From Brevundimonas sp. SL130 (GTDB lineage: Bacteria; Pseudomonadota; Alphaproteobacteria; Caulobacterales; Caulobacteraceae): 64,000 bases of DNA. The notes under the pieces were generated by a model. The model searched no databases, was not told where the DNA came from, and was given only the letters and a program-made list of their open reading frames with translations. The translations under genes and the position numbers were made by a program. This document shows, in pieces, positions 1 to 8,671 of the stretch. How positions within the stretch are numbered: position 1 is the first letter of the stretch; each line of letters starts with the position of its first letter. The stretch is from assembly GCF_026625805.1 (NCBI RefSeq), contig NZ_CP113064.1:1-64000 (forward strand). The letters are read 5' to 3'.

Positions 1-800
1 TCGAGCTTGGCGGCATCGATGAAGCCCTTCTGGAAAGCCACCTCTTCAGGGCAGGCGATCTTGAAGCCCTGGCGCTTTTCGAGCACGCGCACGAACTCAG
101 CCGCCTCGATCAGGCTGTCCGGTGTCCCGGTGTCCAGCCAGGCGTAGCCCCGGCCCATGATCTCGACCGACAGCTTGCCGCGCTCCAGATAGATGCGGTT
201 GACGTCGGTGATCTCCAGTTCGCCGCGGGCGGAGGGCTTCAGGTCGCGAGCGATCTCCACGACGTCCTTGTCGTAGAAGTACAGGCCGGTGACGGCCCAG
301 CTCGACTGGGGCTGGGCCGGCTTCTCCTCGATCGACAGGGCGCGCATGTCCTGGTCGAAGGCGACCACGCCGTACCGTTCCGGATCATTGACGTGATAGG
401 CGAACACCGTCGCCCCCTCGGGCCGGCTCATGGCGCTGGTGAACAGGTCGGTGATGCCGTGGCCGTAGTAGATGTTGTCGCCCAGGATCAGGGCCGACGG
501 ATTGTCGCCCACGAAGTCCGCGCCGATGACGTAGGCCTGGGCCAGGCCGTCGGGGCTGGGCTGGACCGCGTACTGGATCTCCATGCCCCACTGCGAACCG
601 TCGCCCAGCAGGGCCTGGAAGCTGGGCACATCGCGCGGGGTGGAGATGATCAGCACCTCACGGATGCCGGCCAGCATCAGGGTCGACAGCGGATAATAGA
701 TCATCGGCTTGTCGTAGACCGGCATCAGCTGCTTCGAAGTGACCAGGGTCATCGGATGCAGGCGGGTGCCCGATCCTCCGGCCAGGATGATGCCCTTCAT
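1..800 (-). CDS. rfbA: Glucose-1-phosphate thymidylyltransferase, copy 1 (partial)
   Basis: This enzyme joins glucose-1-phosphate to dTTP to give dTDP-glucose, the first step of dTDP-L-rhamnose synthesis in the cytoplasm. The start (ATG at 800) and the nucleotide-binding signature [11 protein letters not shown] at the N terminus are present. About 266 residues lie inside the window and the C-terminal 30 or so are cut off by the left edge, judging from the complete second copy at 15357-16250. It overlaps rfbD by 4 bp, so it is the last gene of the rfbCBDA operon. The stretch 137-450 differs from copy 2 at roughly twenty bases, while the rest is identical. Confidence 0.95.
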   Translation of the reverse strand, partial: MKGIILAGGSGTRLHPMTLVTSKQLMPVYDKPMIYYPLSTLMLAGIREVLIISTPRDVPSFQALLGDGSQWGMEIQYAVQPSPDGLAQAYVIGADFVGDNPSALILGDNIYYGHGITDLFTSAMSRPEGATVFAYHVNDPERYGVVAFDQDMRALSIEEKPAQPQSSWAVTGLYFYDKDVVEIARDLKPSARGELEITDVNRIYLERGKLSVEIMGRGYAWLDTGTPDSLIEAAEFVRVLEKRQGFKIACPEEVAFQKGFIDAAKL

Positions 801-1699
801 GGGTGGGTCCTTTCGGCGTGGAGTTCGTGGACGATCTCGGCGACGGCGGCCTGCCAGGGGCGGGGCGCAATCCCGTAGTCTCGGGTCAATTTCTCGGTCG
901 ACAGGCGTGAGTTCGACGGGCGCTTGGCCGGGGTCGGGTACTGGGACGCGGGGATGGCCTCGACCGAGGCGGACGGACCACCTGCGGCGGCGCTGAGGGC
1001 GAAGATCTCGCTCGCCAGTCCGGCCCAGGTGGTCTCGCCGGCGTTGACGAACTGATAGACGCCGGTCGGGGCGTCCGCGTCGGCGATCATCTTGAGCGTG
1101 ATGGTCTTGAGCGTTTGGGCGATGTCGCGCGCCGAGGTCGGGCAGCCGTGCTGGTCGCCCACCACCCGCAGGGCCGGCCGGTCGGCGGCGAGCCGCAGCA
1201 TGGTCTTGAGGAAGTTGGCGCGGTGGACGCTCAGCACCCAGGCCGTCCTCAGCACGACCGAGCGCGGATTGCCGGCGCGCACCGCCAGTTCGCCCGCCAG
1301 TTTGGAGGCGCCATAGACGCCTAGCGGCCCGACCGGATCGGTCTCGACATAGAAACCGTCCTTGGACCCGTCGAACACATAGTCGGTCGAGACCTGGATC
1401 AGCGGGATGCCAGCTTCGCGCGTCGCGTCGGCCAGAACCGCCGGCCCCATGGCGTTGGCGGCGAAGGCGGCGGCGACCTCCGTCTCGGCCTTGTCCACCG
1501 CCGTATGGGCGCCGGAGTTGATCACGGCGGCGAAGGGGGTGGCGGCGAAGGCGGCCCGGACCGAGGCGGCGTCGCCCAGGTCCAGCTCGGCCCGCGTCGG
1601 GGCGTGCAACACGACGCCCTCGGGCCAGGCGGCGGCCTGGAGCTCCAGTCCCACCTGACCGGCCCCGCCCGTGATCAGGATGTGGACGGGATCAGCCAT
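797..1699 (-). CDS. rfbD: dTDP-4-dehydrorhamnose reductase, copy 1
   Basis: It catalyses the last step of dTDP-L-rhamnose synthesis, NAD(P)H reduction of dTDP-4-keto-rhamnose. The 300-residue protein has the usual family length, an N-terminal Rossmann motif (GGAGQVGLE), the STDYVFDG segment and the YGASKLAGE catalytic Tyr/Lys pair of short-chain dehydrogenases. It overlaps rfbA by 4 bp and rfbB by 8 bp, which indicates one transcript and translational coupling. The sequence is identical to copy 2 (16247-17149). Confidence 0.95.
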   Translation of the reverse strand: MADPVHILITGGAGQVGLELQAAAWPEGVVLHAPTRAELDLGDAASVRAAFAATPFAAVINSGAHTAVDKAETEVAAAFAANAMGPAVLADATREAGIPLIQVSTDYVFDGSKDGFYVETDPVGPLGVYGASKLAGELAVRAGNPRSVVLRTAWVLSVHRANFLKTMLRLAADRPALRVVGDQHGCPTSARDIAQTLKTITLKMIADADAPTGVYQFVNAGETTWAGLASEIFALSAAAGGPSASVEAIPASQYPTPAKRPSNSRLSTEKLTRDYGIAPRPWQAAVAEIVHELHAERTHP

Positions 1700-2747
1700 T
1701 GGCCACGCCCAGGCGCTGGGTCGAATAGCGGGCGTCCAGAATGTCCTGCCACCAGGACTGGTTCTCCAGATACCAGGTCACCGTCTGTTCAATGCCCTGT
1801 TCGAAGGTCACCGACGGGGTCCAGTCCAGGTCGGAACGGATCTTGGAGGCGTCGATGGCGTAGCGATGGTCGTGGCCCGGCCGGTCGGTCACATAGGTGA
1901 TCTGGTCGGCGTAATGCCCCTCGGCCTTGGGCCGCAACCGGTCCAGGATCGAACAGATGGCGGTGACCACCTCAATGTTCTTCTTCTCGGCATTGCCCCC
2001 GACGTTGTAGGTCTCGCCGGGCGTGCCGGTCTCGAACACGGCCTGAAGCGCGCGGGCATGGTCGTCGACGAACAGCCAGTCGCGCACATTCGATCCGTCG
2101 CCATAGACCGGCAGGGGCTCGCCGTTCAGGGCCCGGATGATGATCAGCGGGATCAACTTTTCGGGGAAGTGATAAGGGCCGTAGTTGTTGGAGCAGTTGG
2201 TCACCAGCACCGGCAAGCCATAGGTATGGCCCCAGGCCCGCACCAGATGGTCCGACCCCGCCTTGGACGCCGAATAGGGCGAGCGGGGATCATAGGGGGT
2301 GGTCTCGGTGAAGAAGCCGTCCTCGCCCAGCGAGCCGAACACTTCGTCGGTCGAGATATGGTGGAAGCGGAAGTTTTCTTTGGCGACGTCATCCAGCCCG
2401 CGCCAGTAGCCCAGGGTCTGGTTCAGCATGACGAAGGTGCCGACCATATTGGTCTGGATGAACTCGCCCGGCCCGTCGATCGACCGATCGACATGGCTCT
2501 CAGCCGCCAGGTGGGCGACCACGTCAGGCTTGAACTCCCGCAGGGCCTTGGACACGGCCTCGGCGTCGCAGATGTCAGCCTGGACGAAGGAATAGCGGTT
2601 TCTGGAGGCCACCGGTTCAAGCGAGCTCAGCACGCCCGCATAGGTCAGCTTGTCATAGACCAGGACCTCATGGTCCGTATGCTCGATCAGCCGCCGCACC
2701 AGGGCCGAGCCGATGAAACCGGCGCCGCCGGTGACCAGGATACGCAT
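1692..2747 (-). CDS. rfbB: dTDP-glucose 4,6-dehydratase, copy 1
   Basis: It converts dTDP-glucose to dTDP-4-keto-6-deoxyglucose, the second step to dTDP-rhamnose. The 351-residue product has the NAD-binding GGAGFIGS motif at residues 7-14, the HISTDEVFG active-site segment and the [11 protein letters not shown]yr/Lys motif. Length is typical of RmlB. It is 26 bp downstream of rfbC and overlaps rfbD by 8 bp. Only one synonymous base (position 1839) differs from copy 2. Confidence 0.96.
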   Translation of the reverse strand: MRILVTGGAGFIGSALVRRLIEHTDHEVLVYDKLTYAGVLSSLEPVASRNRYSFVQADICDAEAVSKALREFKPDVVAHLAAESHVDRSIDGPGEFIQTNMVGTFVMLNQTLGYWRGLDDVAKENFRFHHISTDEVFGSLGEDGFFTETTPYDPRSPYSASKAGSDHLVRAWGHTYGLPVLVTNCSNNYGPYHFPEKLIPLIIIRALNGEPLPVYGDGSNVRDWLFVDDHARALQAVFETGTPGETYNVGGNAEKKNIEVVTAICSILDRLRPKAEGHYADQITYVTDRPGHDHRYAIDASKIRSDLDWTPSVTFEQGIEQTVTWYLENQSWWQDILDARYSTQRLGVANG

Positions 2748-2773
2748 CGGTTGTCTCTCAGTCAGGGTTCAGG

Positions 2774-3346
2774 TCAGAGCGTAGGCAGGGGTTCGAGCGG
2801 CCGGCCATCATACTCGAACGGGCTGTCGAATTCGGCCAGGGTCGGCAGGACCTTATCCTTGTCGGACAGGACCGCGCCAGTTTCCGGGAGGGGCCAGTCG
2901 ATACCGATGGTGGAGTCGTTCCAGACGATGCCGCCGTCGCAGTCCGGGGCATAGACGTCGGTCACCTTGTAGGCGACCTCGACGTCCGGCTCGAGGGTGA
3001 TGAAGGCGTGGGCGAAACCGACCGGCACGAACAACTGCTCGCCGCCCTCGGCGGTCAGCTTGGCCGCCACATGGTGGCCATAGGTCGGCGATCCCCGCCG
3101 GATATCCACCGCATAGTCCATGATCGATCCGCGCACGCACCGCACCAGCTTGGCCTGGGCATGCGGCGGCCGCTGATAGTGAAGCCCCCGGACCGTGCCC
3201 TCAAAGGCCGAGAATGACTGGTTGTCCTGCACAAACCGCGCGTCGATGCCCGCCGCCAGCGCAGAAGCCTCCGAATAGGTCTCCATGAACCAGCCACGCG
3301 CGTCGCCAAAACGGCGAGGACGCATTAGAATCGAAAGCGCAGCCAA
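2774..3346 (-). CDS. rfbC: dTDP-4-dehydrorhamnose 3,5-epimerase, copy 1, altered N terminus
   Basis: RmlC epimerises dTDP-4-keto-6-deoxyglucose at C3 and C5. The cupin core is intact, including RGLHYQRPPHAQ with the catalytic His region. From RPRRFGDARGWF onward it matches copy 2, but upstream of that (plus-strand position 3320) the two sequences are unrelated. The copy-2 lead-in GVTLL, which fits the family pattern before the PR.FGD motif, is replaced by unrelated residues. Translation must begin at TTG 3346, preceded by an AAGGGGA ribosome-binding site, or at ATG 3325. Loss of the first strand may weaken the enzyme, and the second copy could supply the activity. The stop and operon spacing are unchanged. 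Confidence 0.85.
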   Translation of the reverse strand: MAALSILMRPRRFGDARGWFMETYSEASALAAGIDARFVQDNQSFSAFEGTVRGLHYQRPPHAQAKLVRCVRGSIMDYAVDIRRGSPTYGHHVAAKLTAEGGEQLFVPVGFAHAFITLEPDVEVAYKVTDVYAPDCDGGIVWNDSTIGIDWPLPETGAVLSDKDKVLPTLAEFDSPFEYDGRPLEPLPTL

Positions 3347-3517
3347 TTTGGTCCGTTCCCCTTGAACAACGATCTCATTTCTAGTCGTGAACTAGAGCGT
3401 CTAGCAAGGACCTCACGCCAGGCCAACCACTACAGGTTCATCGAGAAGCTGATGCCACAAACCCATGACAAACAGTTTCTTGATATGCTCCTGAGAATTT
3501 CCTCCAAGCGGAGCTAG
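3329..3517 (+). pseudogene. Orphan C-terminal ORF fragment at the repeat junction
   Basis: An open frame begins just past the breakpoint of the rfb repeat (a stop lies at 3326-3328) and ends at TAG 3515-3517, giving about 62 residues. It contains plausible protein-like text such as RQANHYRFIEKLMPQ and QFLDMLLRI. It has no convincing start with a ribosome-binding site, so I read it as the tail of a gene whose front was lost when the repeat was joined here. The family is not recognised. The rest of 3518-3593 shows nothing. Confidence 0.35.
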
Positions 3518-3593
3518 CCTCAAGACTCATTGATATGAGGCATTGTATCTGAATTCAGGCTCCTGAGGCGTCTGGATATGAGCGACCCGTATT

Positions 3594-4725
3594 GGGACCG
3601 TTGCATTATTCGCGGATCGTGATTCCCTGTTCTCGACGGAGGGATTACGATGTCGGTGAAGCGGACGGGCCAGTTGGGATTTGGCGAGGTTGGGCTGGCT
3701 CGGCGTAGTGGCAGCGCGGCCCTGGAGCGGGTGTCGGCTCTGGTCGATTGGACCGGGTTCGAGCGAACGCTGGCGGGTCTTCGCGAGGAGGGGCCGGGCC
3801 GACCCGGCTATCGGCCTCTGCTGTTGTTCAAGGCCCTGCTTCTTCAGGCCTGGTATGGGCTGTCGGACGCCGAGCTGGAGTTCCGGCTGGGCGACAGCCT
3901 GGCGTTCGGGCGGTTCGTCGGGCTGAGCCTGGAGGACGAGGTTCCCGACCACACGACCCTGTGCCGGTTCCGTAACCGGCTGGTGCGGGATCGGCTGCTG
4001 GAGCGTCTGTTCGCAGAGCTGGATGGTCAGTTGGAGGGTGCGGGCGTGGTCCTCAAGCAGGGCACGATGCTGGACGCCACCCTGATCGAGACGCAGGCCG
4101 CAGGACGGCGCGGCCCCGGCGAGGCCAGGGTCGATCCCGACGCCGCCTACGCCCGCCGCTCTGGCAAGCCGGGCTCGACCCACGGCTACAAGGCCCACGT
4201 CGGCGTCGATCAGGGCTCGGGCCTGATCCGGTCGATCCTGACCACTCCGGCCAACGTCAACGACACCACTCCCGCCGACGCTCTGGTCCGGGGCGATGAG
4301 AGGGCCGTGCTGGGCGATGCGGCCTATCACACCCATGCTCGGCAGGCCGCGCTCAAGGCTCAGGGCATCAAGCCGCGCCTGATGCGACGGCCCAACAAAC
4401 ATCCCCCGACACTGCCGCCCCGTCTGGCCCGGCTCAACCGCCTGATCGCTCGCCGGCGCGCCGCCGTGGAGACCACCTTCGCCACCTGGAAGCGCCGCAT
4501 GGGCCTGACCGGCATCCGCTACATCGGCCTGACCAAGGCGTCCGGCCAGATGCTGATGGTCGCCATGGCCTTTAATCTGCGCCGCTGGGCCGCCCTGCAA
4601 CCCGCCTGACCAAGCCCGGAATCCGTCCAAAACCCGCCGAGCCGACCCGAAACAACCCAATCTCACCAGCATGAGCGCTGCCTTATCGCGCCAAGCCAAA
4701 AGCGGGACCGTAACGCAATGGTCCC
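3594..4725 (+). mobile_element. IS5-family insertion sequence
   Basis: The element is bounded by imperfect inverted repeats, GGGACCGTTGCATTA at the left end and the complement of TAACGCAATGGTCCC at the right (4711-4725), 13 of 15 matching. It holds one transposase gene. The bases just outside (ATT on the left, GAA on the right) do not form a target duplication, which suggests that the flank was rearranged after insertion. The right flank is a truncated acyltransferase gene. Confidence 0.85.
3650..4609 (+). CDS. IS5-family DDE transposase
   Basis: The 319-residue protein catalyses transposition of the surrounding element. It has the N-terminal IS5 domain with YRPLLLFKALLLQ and the acidic triad in family context: Asp in MLDATLIETQ, Asp in LGDAAYHTHA and Glu in RAAVETTFATWKRRMG near the C terminus. 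It is a full-length single frame with start ATG 3650 shortly inside the left terminal repeat, so it is probably active. No second copy occurs in the window. Confidence 0.93.
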   Translation: MSVKRTGQLGFGEVGLARRSGSAALERVSALVDWTGFERTLAGLREEGPGRPGYRPLLLFKALLLQAWYGLSDAELEFRLGDSLAFGRFVGLSLEDEVPDHTTLCRFRNRLVRDRLLERLFAELDGQLEGAGVVLKQGTMLDATLIETQAAGRRGPGEARVDPDAAYARRSGKPGSTHGYKAHVGVDQGSGLIRSILTTPANVNDTTPADALVRGDERAVLGDAAYHTHARQAALKAQGIKPRLMRRPNKHPPTLPPRLARLNRLIARRRAAVETTFATWKRRMGLTGIRYIGLTKASGQMLMVAMAFNLRRWAALQPA

Positions 4726-4835
4726 GAAACGGCGTAGAGGTGCATCTCGCCAGCGACGTGCGAAAACAGCGCGAACGTCACGCCGATAAAGCGAAGACAG
4801 TCCAGCATGTAGATGCGTGACAGCGCAGTGTTCAT
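4726..4835 (-). pseudogene. Acyltransferase-3 family protein, N-terminal fragment cut by the IS5 element
   Basis: On the minus strand an ATG at 4835 with an AGGGG ribosome-binding site starts a frame of about 36 residues, including YMLDCLRFIGVTFALFSHVA. This is the first-helix pattern of membrane O-acyltransferases (LD.LR.....V...H). The frame runs straight into the IS5 right end, and no matching C-terminal part is found on the other side of the element, so the gene is truncated. It would have modified a sugar of the surface polysaccharide. A different, complete acyltransferase lies at 12416-13468. Confidence 0.7.
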
Positions 4836-5291
4836 GTCTATATCCCCTCGATTTTTGACGTAGCAGATGCGGAGCTAAAAGCTACATCAGAGATCGGCGC
4901 CCCATCGCCTCCCATTATCTGTGCCACATGATAGGCGATGTAGGCGGGCGTTTGACACACGCGGGCATGGCTTGATGAGGATAAAGCCGCGAACTCGGGG
5001 CGCTGCTGGATTAATGCTCCGCAGCAGAGACCACGGTGACCCAGGCTCACATTCCGTCTCAGAACACCACCTTCGGCGGTCGAGCGAACCTTGTAGATTT
5101 CAGCCTCGCATGGTGCACAAGCAGACTCATTACGCCGGACCAAATCCCGCCCCCAATTCGCAGGCCGGGAACCTTCTGATTCAGCCTTGTCGCCTCATGA
5201 TTGAAAGAAGCGAGCCTTCCCACATTCACGACCATTGCCATGCTGCGTCGCAACAAGATATGACACAGTCTAGCCACCTGGGGACTTTTAA
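4836..5291. other. Intergenic region upstream of ugd
   Basis: About 450 bp with no coding region I can support. Short open frames on both strands lack ribosome-binding sites and family signatures. The segment should hold divergent promoters for ugd (plus) and the broken acyltransferase (minus). A GGGGA ribosome-binding site sits 8 bases before the ugd ATG. Confidence 0.6.
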
Positions 5292-6614
5292 ATGCGCGTA
5301 GCGATGATCGGAACCGGCTATGTCGGCTTGGTGTCTGGCGCCTGTTTCGCCGACTTCGGCCATATGGTCACCTGCATCGACAAAGATCCGTCGAAGATCG
5401 AGCGGCTGGAGAAGGGTGAGATCCCGATCTTCGAACCTGGCCTGGACGATCTGGTCGCGACCAACGTAAAGGAAGGCCGCCTATTCTTCACGCTCGAGGG
5501 CGCCGAAGCGATCCGTAACGCCGACGCCGTCTTCATCGCCGTCGGCACGCCGACCCGTCGTGGCGACGGTCATGCGGACCTCTCCTACGTCTATGCGGCG
5601 GCCGAAGAAATCGCCGGTCTCATCGAAGGCTTCACCGTGGTGGTGACAAAGTCCACCGTGCCCGTCGGCACCGGCGACGAGGTCGAGGCCATCATTCGCA
5701 AAGCCAATCCGAACGCCGACTTCGCCGTCGTTTCCAATCCCGAATTCCTGCGCGAAGGCGCGGCCATCGGCGACTTCAAACGCCCTGACCGGGTGGTGAT
5801 CGGCGTAAACGATGTCGACGGCGATGCCGGTTCGCGCGCCAAGGCGGTCATGAGCGAACTCTATCGTCCGCTGAACCTGAACGAGAGCCCGCTTCAGTTC
5901 GTTGGCCGCCGCACCTCGGAACTGATCAAATACGCCGCCAACGCCTTCCTGGCGATGAAGATCACCTTCATCAACGAGATGGCGGACTTGTGCGAAGCCG
6001 TCGGCGCTGACGTGCAGCAGGTCGCGCGCGGCATCGGCCTGGACAAGCGGATCGGGTCCAAGTTCCTGCACGCCGGCCCCGGCTACGGGGGCTCCTGCTT
6101 CCCCAAGGACACCATCGCCCTGGTCCGCACAGCTCAGCAGTACAAGTCGCCCGTGCGCCTGATCGAGACCACGGTCGAGGTCAACGACGCGCGCAAGAAG
6201 GCCATGGCCGGGCGAGTCGAGACCGCCTTGGGCGAGAGCGTCGCCGGCAAGACCGTCGCCCTGCTGGGCCTGACCTTCAAGCCCAATACCGACGACATGC
6301 GCGACGCCCCCTCGCTGGACATCGCCCTCGCCCTTATCGCCGCTGGCGCAAAAGTTCAGGCCTTCGATCCGGAAGGCATGCACGAGGCGGCAAAACTGCT
6401 GCCTGGCGTGGAGATGAAGGCCAACGCCTATGAGGCCGTGACGGGCGCGGACGCCGCGGTCATCATCACCGAGTGGGATCAGTTCCGCGCGCTGGATCTG
6501 GATCGGGTCAAGGCGGCAATGAACCAAGCCGTGCTGATCGACCTCAGAAACGTGTACCGCGACCACGAAATGGCGCGACGCGGGTTCAAATATTCCGGTA
6601 TCGGCCGGGGATAA
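5292..6614 (+). CDS. ugd: UDP-glucose 6-dehydrogenase
   Basis: It oxidises UDP-glucose twice to UDP-glucuronic acid with NAD+, supplying an acidic sugar for surface polysaccharide. The 440-residue protein has the N-terminal NAD motif GTGYVGLVSG, the central dimerisation domain and the catalytic cysteine in GPGYGGSCFPKD, followed by the UDP-binding domain with GLTFKPNTDDMRD. Length is typical. It stands alone on the plus strand among minus-strand polysaccharide genes and is followed at once by a hairpin terminator. Confidence 0.96.
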   Translation: MRVAMIGTGYVGLVSGACFADFGHMVTCIDKDPSKIERLEKGEIPIFEPGLDDLVATNVKEGRLFFTLEGAEAIRNADAVFIAVGTPTRRGDGHADLSYVYAAAEEIAGLIEGFTVVVTKSTVPVGTGDEVEAIIRKANPNADFAVVSNPEFLREGAAIGDFKRPDRVVIGVNDVDGDAGSRAKAVMSELYRPLNLNESPLQFVGRRTSELIKYAANAFLAMKITFINEMADLCEAVGADVQQVARGIGLDKRIGSKFLHAGPGYGGSCFPKDTIALVRTAQQYKSPVRLIETTVEVNDARKKAMAGRVETALGESVAGKTVALLGLTFKPNTDDMRDAPSLDIALALIAAGAKVQAFDPEGMHEAAKLLPGVEMKANAYEAVTGADAAVIITEWDQFRALDLDRVKAAMNQAVLIDLRNVYRDHEMARRGFKYSGIGRG

Positions 6615-6643
6615 TCTGGAGGTTCACCCCTCCAGATTTCTTT
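6613..6643 (+). terminator. Rho-independent terminator of ugd
   Basis: A perfect 10-bp stem (AATCTGGAGG with CCTCCAGATT, 6-base loop) followed by TCTTTC begins within the ugd stop codon and ends at the stop of the convergent glycosyltransferase. Confidence 0.7.
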
Positions 6644-7557
6644 CAGGCTCGCCGAAATTTCCGGATAACCCGCTTTAGGGGCTGAGTGACGGGCGGCGGA
6701 AGCAGTTCGAGGCTCGCACGAAGCAGGCGCCGAGGCTCGACGACACCGTTTCCTATCGCCTTCAGGATAAGGCCGGCCGCACCCCAAAAATCACGGCCCG
6801 CGATTCTAGGAACAATTACGTCGAGGCCGATAATCGAACGGTGGCGCGCGGTCAGAATATCCCCAGCCCAATCCATCCAGTCCAAAGTCGCGCTGACATT
6901 GGCATTTCGCGAGACACTCTCGCTGTCCGACATACGGTACAGTACAAGCGGAAGGTCAATATAGACGAAATGCATACCTTCCCGCTCGGCCCGCAAGACA
7001 AAATCCCAATCCTGGTGCCGCCGAAGTCGTTCGTCGAATAGGATCGAGACGGCAGTCTGTTTGTACATATACAGAGAGGAGGTCTGCACCGCCTGTCCCT
7101 CCGCAATCATATAATCGGCCAGAGGCTCTCCATTCCTAAGAGGGCGAAGGTTCCAGTACGGACGCCCCGCGTCGCCTCCGAAAAACTCCAAGTTTGAGTA
7201 GCAGATCGCATCCCGTGCATTCTCTATCGCCCGTGACTGAAGCTCCAGTTTGTCGGCGCGCCATAGATCATCCGAGTCCAGAAGGGCGACCCAGTCCCCC
7301 TTAGCAGCAAGGATCCCGGCATTCCGAGCCGCTCCGCCCCCCATGTTTTTCGGCTGTGATATCAGCACCACGCGTGAATCACTGTAGGCTCGCACACGTT
7401 CGACAGTAGCATCGGTCGAACAATCGTCGACAACAATGACTTCTATGGGCGCAAGAGTTTGATCAAGCGCCGTCTTGATGGCGTCAACGATTGTGTCCTG
7501 CCGGTTAAAAGTCGGAATGACGACTGAAATTCTAGCATCCACAACTCGGCCCTTCAT
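6643..7557 (-). CDS. Family 2 glycosyltransferase
   Basis: The 304-residue protein has a GT-A fold signature: ISVVIPTFNRQD near the N terminus, VIVVDDCSTDAT, GGGAARNAGI, and the metal-binding LLDSDDLW. It therefore transfers a nucleotide-activated sugar to a lipid-linked repeat unit on the cytoplasmic side. The donor and linkage cannot be told from sequence. It is the last gene of a minus-strand series (flippase, pyruvyltransferase-like, this gene). No strong ribosome-binding site is seen before ATG 7557. Confidence 0.9.
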   Translation of the reverse strand: MKGRVVDARISVVIPTFNRQDTIVDAIKTALDQTLAPIEVIVVDDCSTDATVERVRAYSDSRVVLISQPKNMGGGAARNAGILAAKGDWVALLDSDDLWRADKLELQSRAIENARDAICYSNLEFFGGDAGRPYWNLRPLRNGEPLADYMIAEGQAVQTSSLYMYKQTAVSILFDERLRRHQDWDFVLRAEREGMHFVYIDLPLVLYRMSDSESVSRNANVSATLDWMDWAGDILTARHRSIIGLDVIVPRIAGRDFWGAAGLILKAIGNGVVEPRRLLRASLELLPPPVTQPLKRVIRKFRRA

Positions 7558-7573
7558 TTAAGTAATATAACAC

Positions 7574-8671
7574 TCAGAGATCAAGAAGAAGTCTGTCTAC
7601 CGATTCGATCTCTTTTCGAGCGCGTTTCACCGCAGCCTCCAACTCCGCCCCACGGTTCACATTATTGTGGCAAAGCGCGGCGATCTCGACGCTGGAAAGA
7701 CCGGACACCTGAATGCTGACGTCAGCATAATTCACGGCATCCATGTGCCTACCAATCTTGCTCTCGCTATGTTCGCTTATGCACAAGGGTGGTGCGCCTT
7801 CTGTCATGGCGACGATGAGCACATGCAATCTGTCACTCAAAACCAATGCTGTCTGGCGATAGATTTCTCGCAGATTGTTCTCATGCCGGCGGGGATTTTG
7901 CCCGTCCCAAGGCAGCTGATCCGCTCCCAGAGCATCCGCAAGCCAGTCCGAACGGGGCTGGTCGCGAACCACTTGGGTAACGACATAGGGCTTCAAGCCC
8001 GCAGCGGCGCAGAACATCTTAACGCCGTCGATCCACTCCGCCGAAGGCAGGGGGCGATCCACTCTCTGCGATATCACGAACAGGTTGCGCGCATCATTCG
8101 CTGTCATAGCGACCCGCTCGGGACCAATGTCGGCAAATCCCCAGTCCGGCATTACGGACCCAATGCCGAAAGTGTCGCGAGAAATCGGATCACGCCACCT
8201 CACGGGCTCGTGGAACATCAGCGTCGTGCGGAAGGCCAAGTTATAGATCAGCCCCCACACACCGGAGTGAGGCGACCGAATGCCCGTTCCAAATCTAACG
8301 ACCCTACCTTTCCTGCGACGAACTCCGAAAAGATTTGGCATAAGCAATATCTGTTGTTTCACGAGACCCGGAGTCAGATCAACTTCTCCAGGATTGTCGG
8401 CGACAAGCACGCGTCCACGCCGACTTGCCACGTCAAGCGCCGCTCTCCAATCTTCGAGGCCCGTATAGACCACATCGGACGCGCCAAGCATGAGCCCCTC
8501 GACAAAACCGGGGGAATTCTCACCTAGCAAAACATTGATTGGTCCAAGCGGGCGCAAGGCGTCGAGAAATCTACGACGCAAAACAATGTCGCCTATATTG
8601 TCATCCTGACCACTAGAAACAGCGAATACTGCTGAAAAACTTTGCTCGGACGAAGACATCATAGAGTGCAA
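7574..8671 (-). CDS. Polysaccharide pyruvyl transferase family protein
   Basis: The 365-residue protein has the family pattern of an N-terminal DNIGDIVLRR (compare N.GD..L) and a late SDRLHVLIVAMTEGAPPL (compare S.RLH...A...G.P). Members add a ketal-linked pyruvate to a sugar of an exopolysaccharide or S-layer polymer, using phosphoenolpyruvate. That role fits an acidic surface polymer here but is inferred from family and context. Its start overlaps the end of the flippase gene by 13 bp, and Met4 or Met5 could also serve as start. Confidence 0.8.
   Translation of the reverse strand: MHSMMSSSEQSFSAVFAVSSGQDDNIGDIVLRRRFLDALRPLGPINVLLGENSPGFVEGLMLGASDVVYTGLEDWRAALDVASRRGRVLVADNPGEVDLTPGLVKQQILLMPNLFGVRRRKGRVVRFGTGIRSPHSGVWGLIYNLAFRTTLMFHEPVRWRDPISRDTFGIGSVMPDWGFADIGPERVAMTANDARNLFVISQRVDRPLPSAEWIDGVKMFCAAAGLKPYVVTQVVRDQPRSDWLADALGADQLPWDGQNPRRHENNLREIYRQTALVLSDRLHVLIVAMTEGAPPLCISEHSESKIGRHMDAVNYADVSIQVSGLSSVEIAALCHNNVNRGAELEAAVKRARKEIESVDRLLLDL

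Larger units (their letters stand above)
1..3319. repeat. Long direct repeat, left copy (rfbA'-rfbD-rfbB-rfbC)
   Basis: This block is repeated in the same orientation at 15451-18769, a constant offset of 15,450 bp. By eye, 451-3319 differs from its partner at one base only (1839), 1-136 is identical, and 137-450 carries about twenty differences. The right boundary is sharp, after position 3319. The left boundary is outside the window. Confidence 0.95.

Noticed and set aside
1671..2954. 427-residue plus-strand open frame (and its twin at 17121-18404)
   Set aside because: It is antisense to rfbB/rfbC, a codon-position shadow of GC-rich coding DNA, with no family signature.
4838..5301. Small proteins on either strand between the IS5 element and ugd
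   Set aside because: No ribosome-binding sites or family features, and the frames overlap each other.
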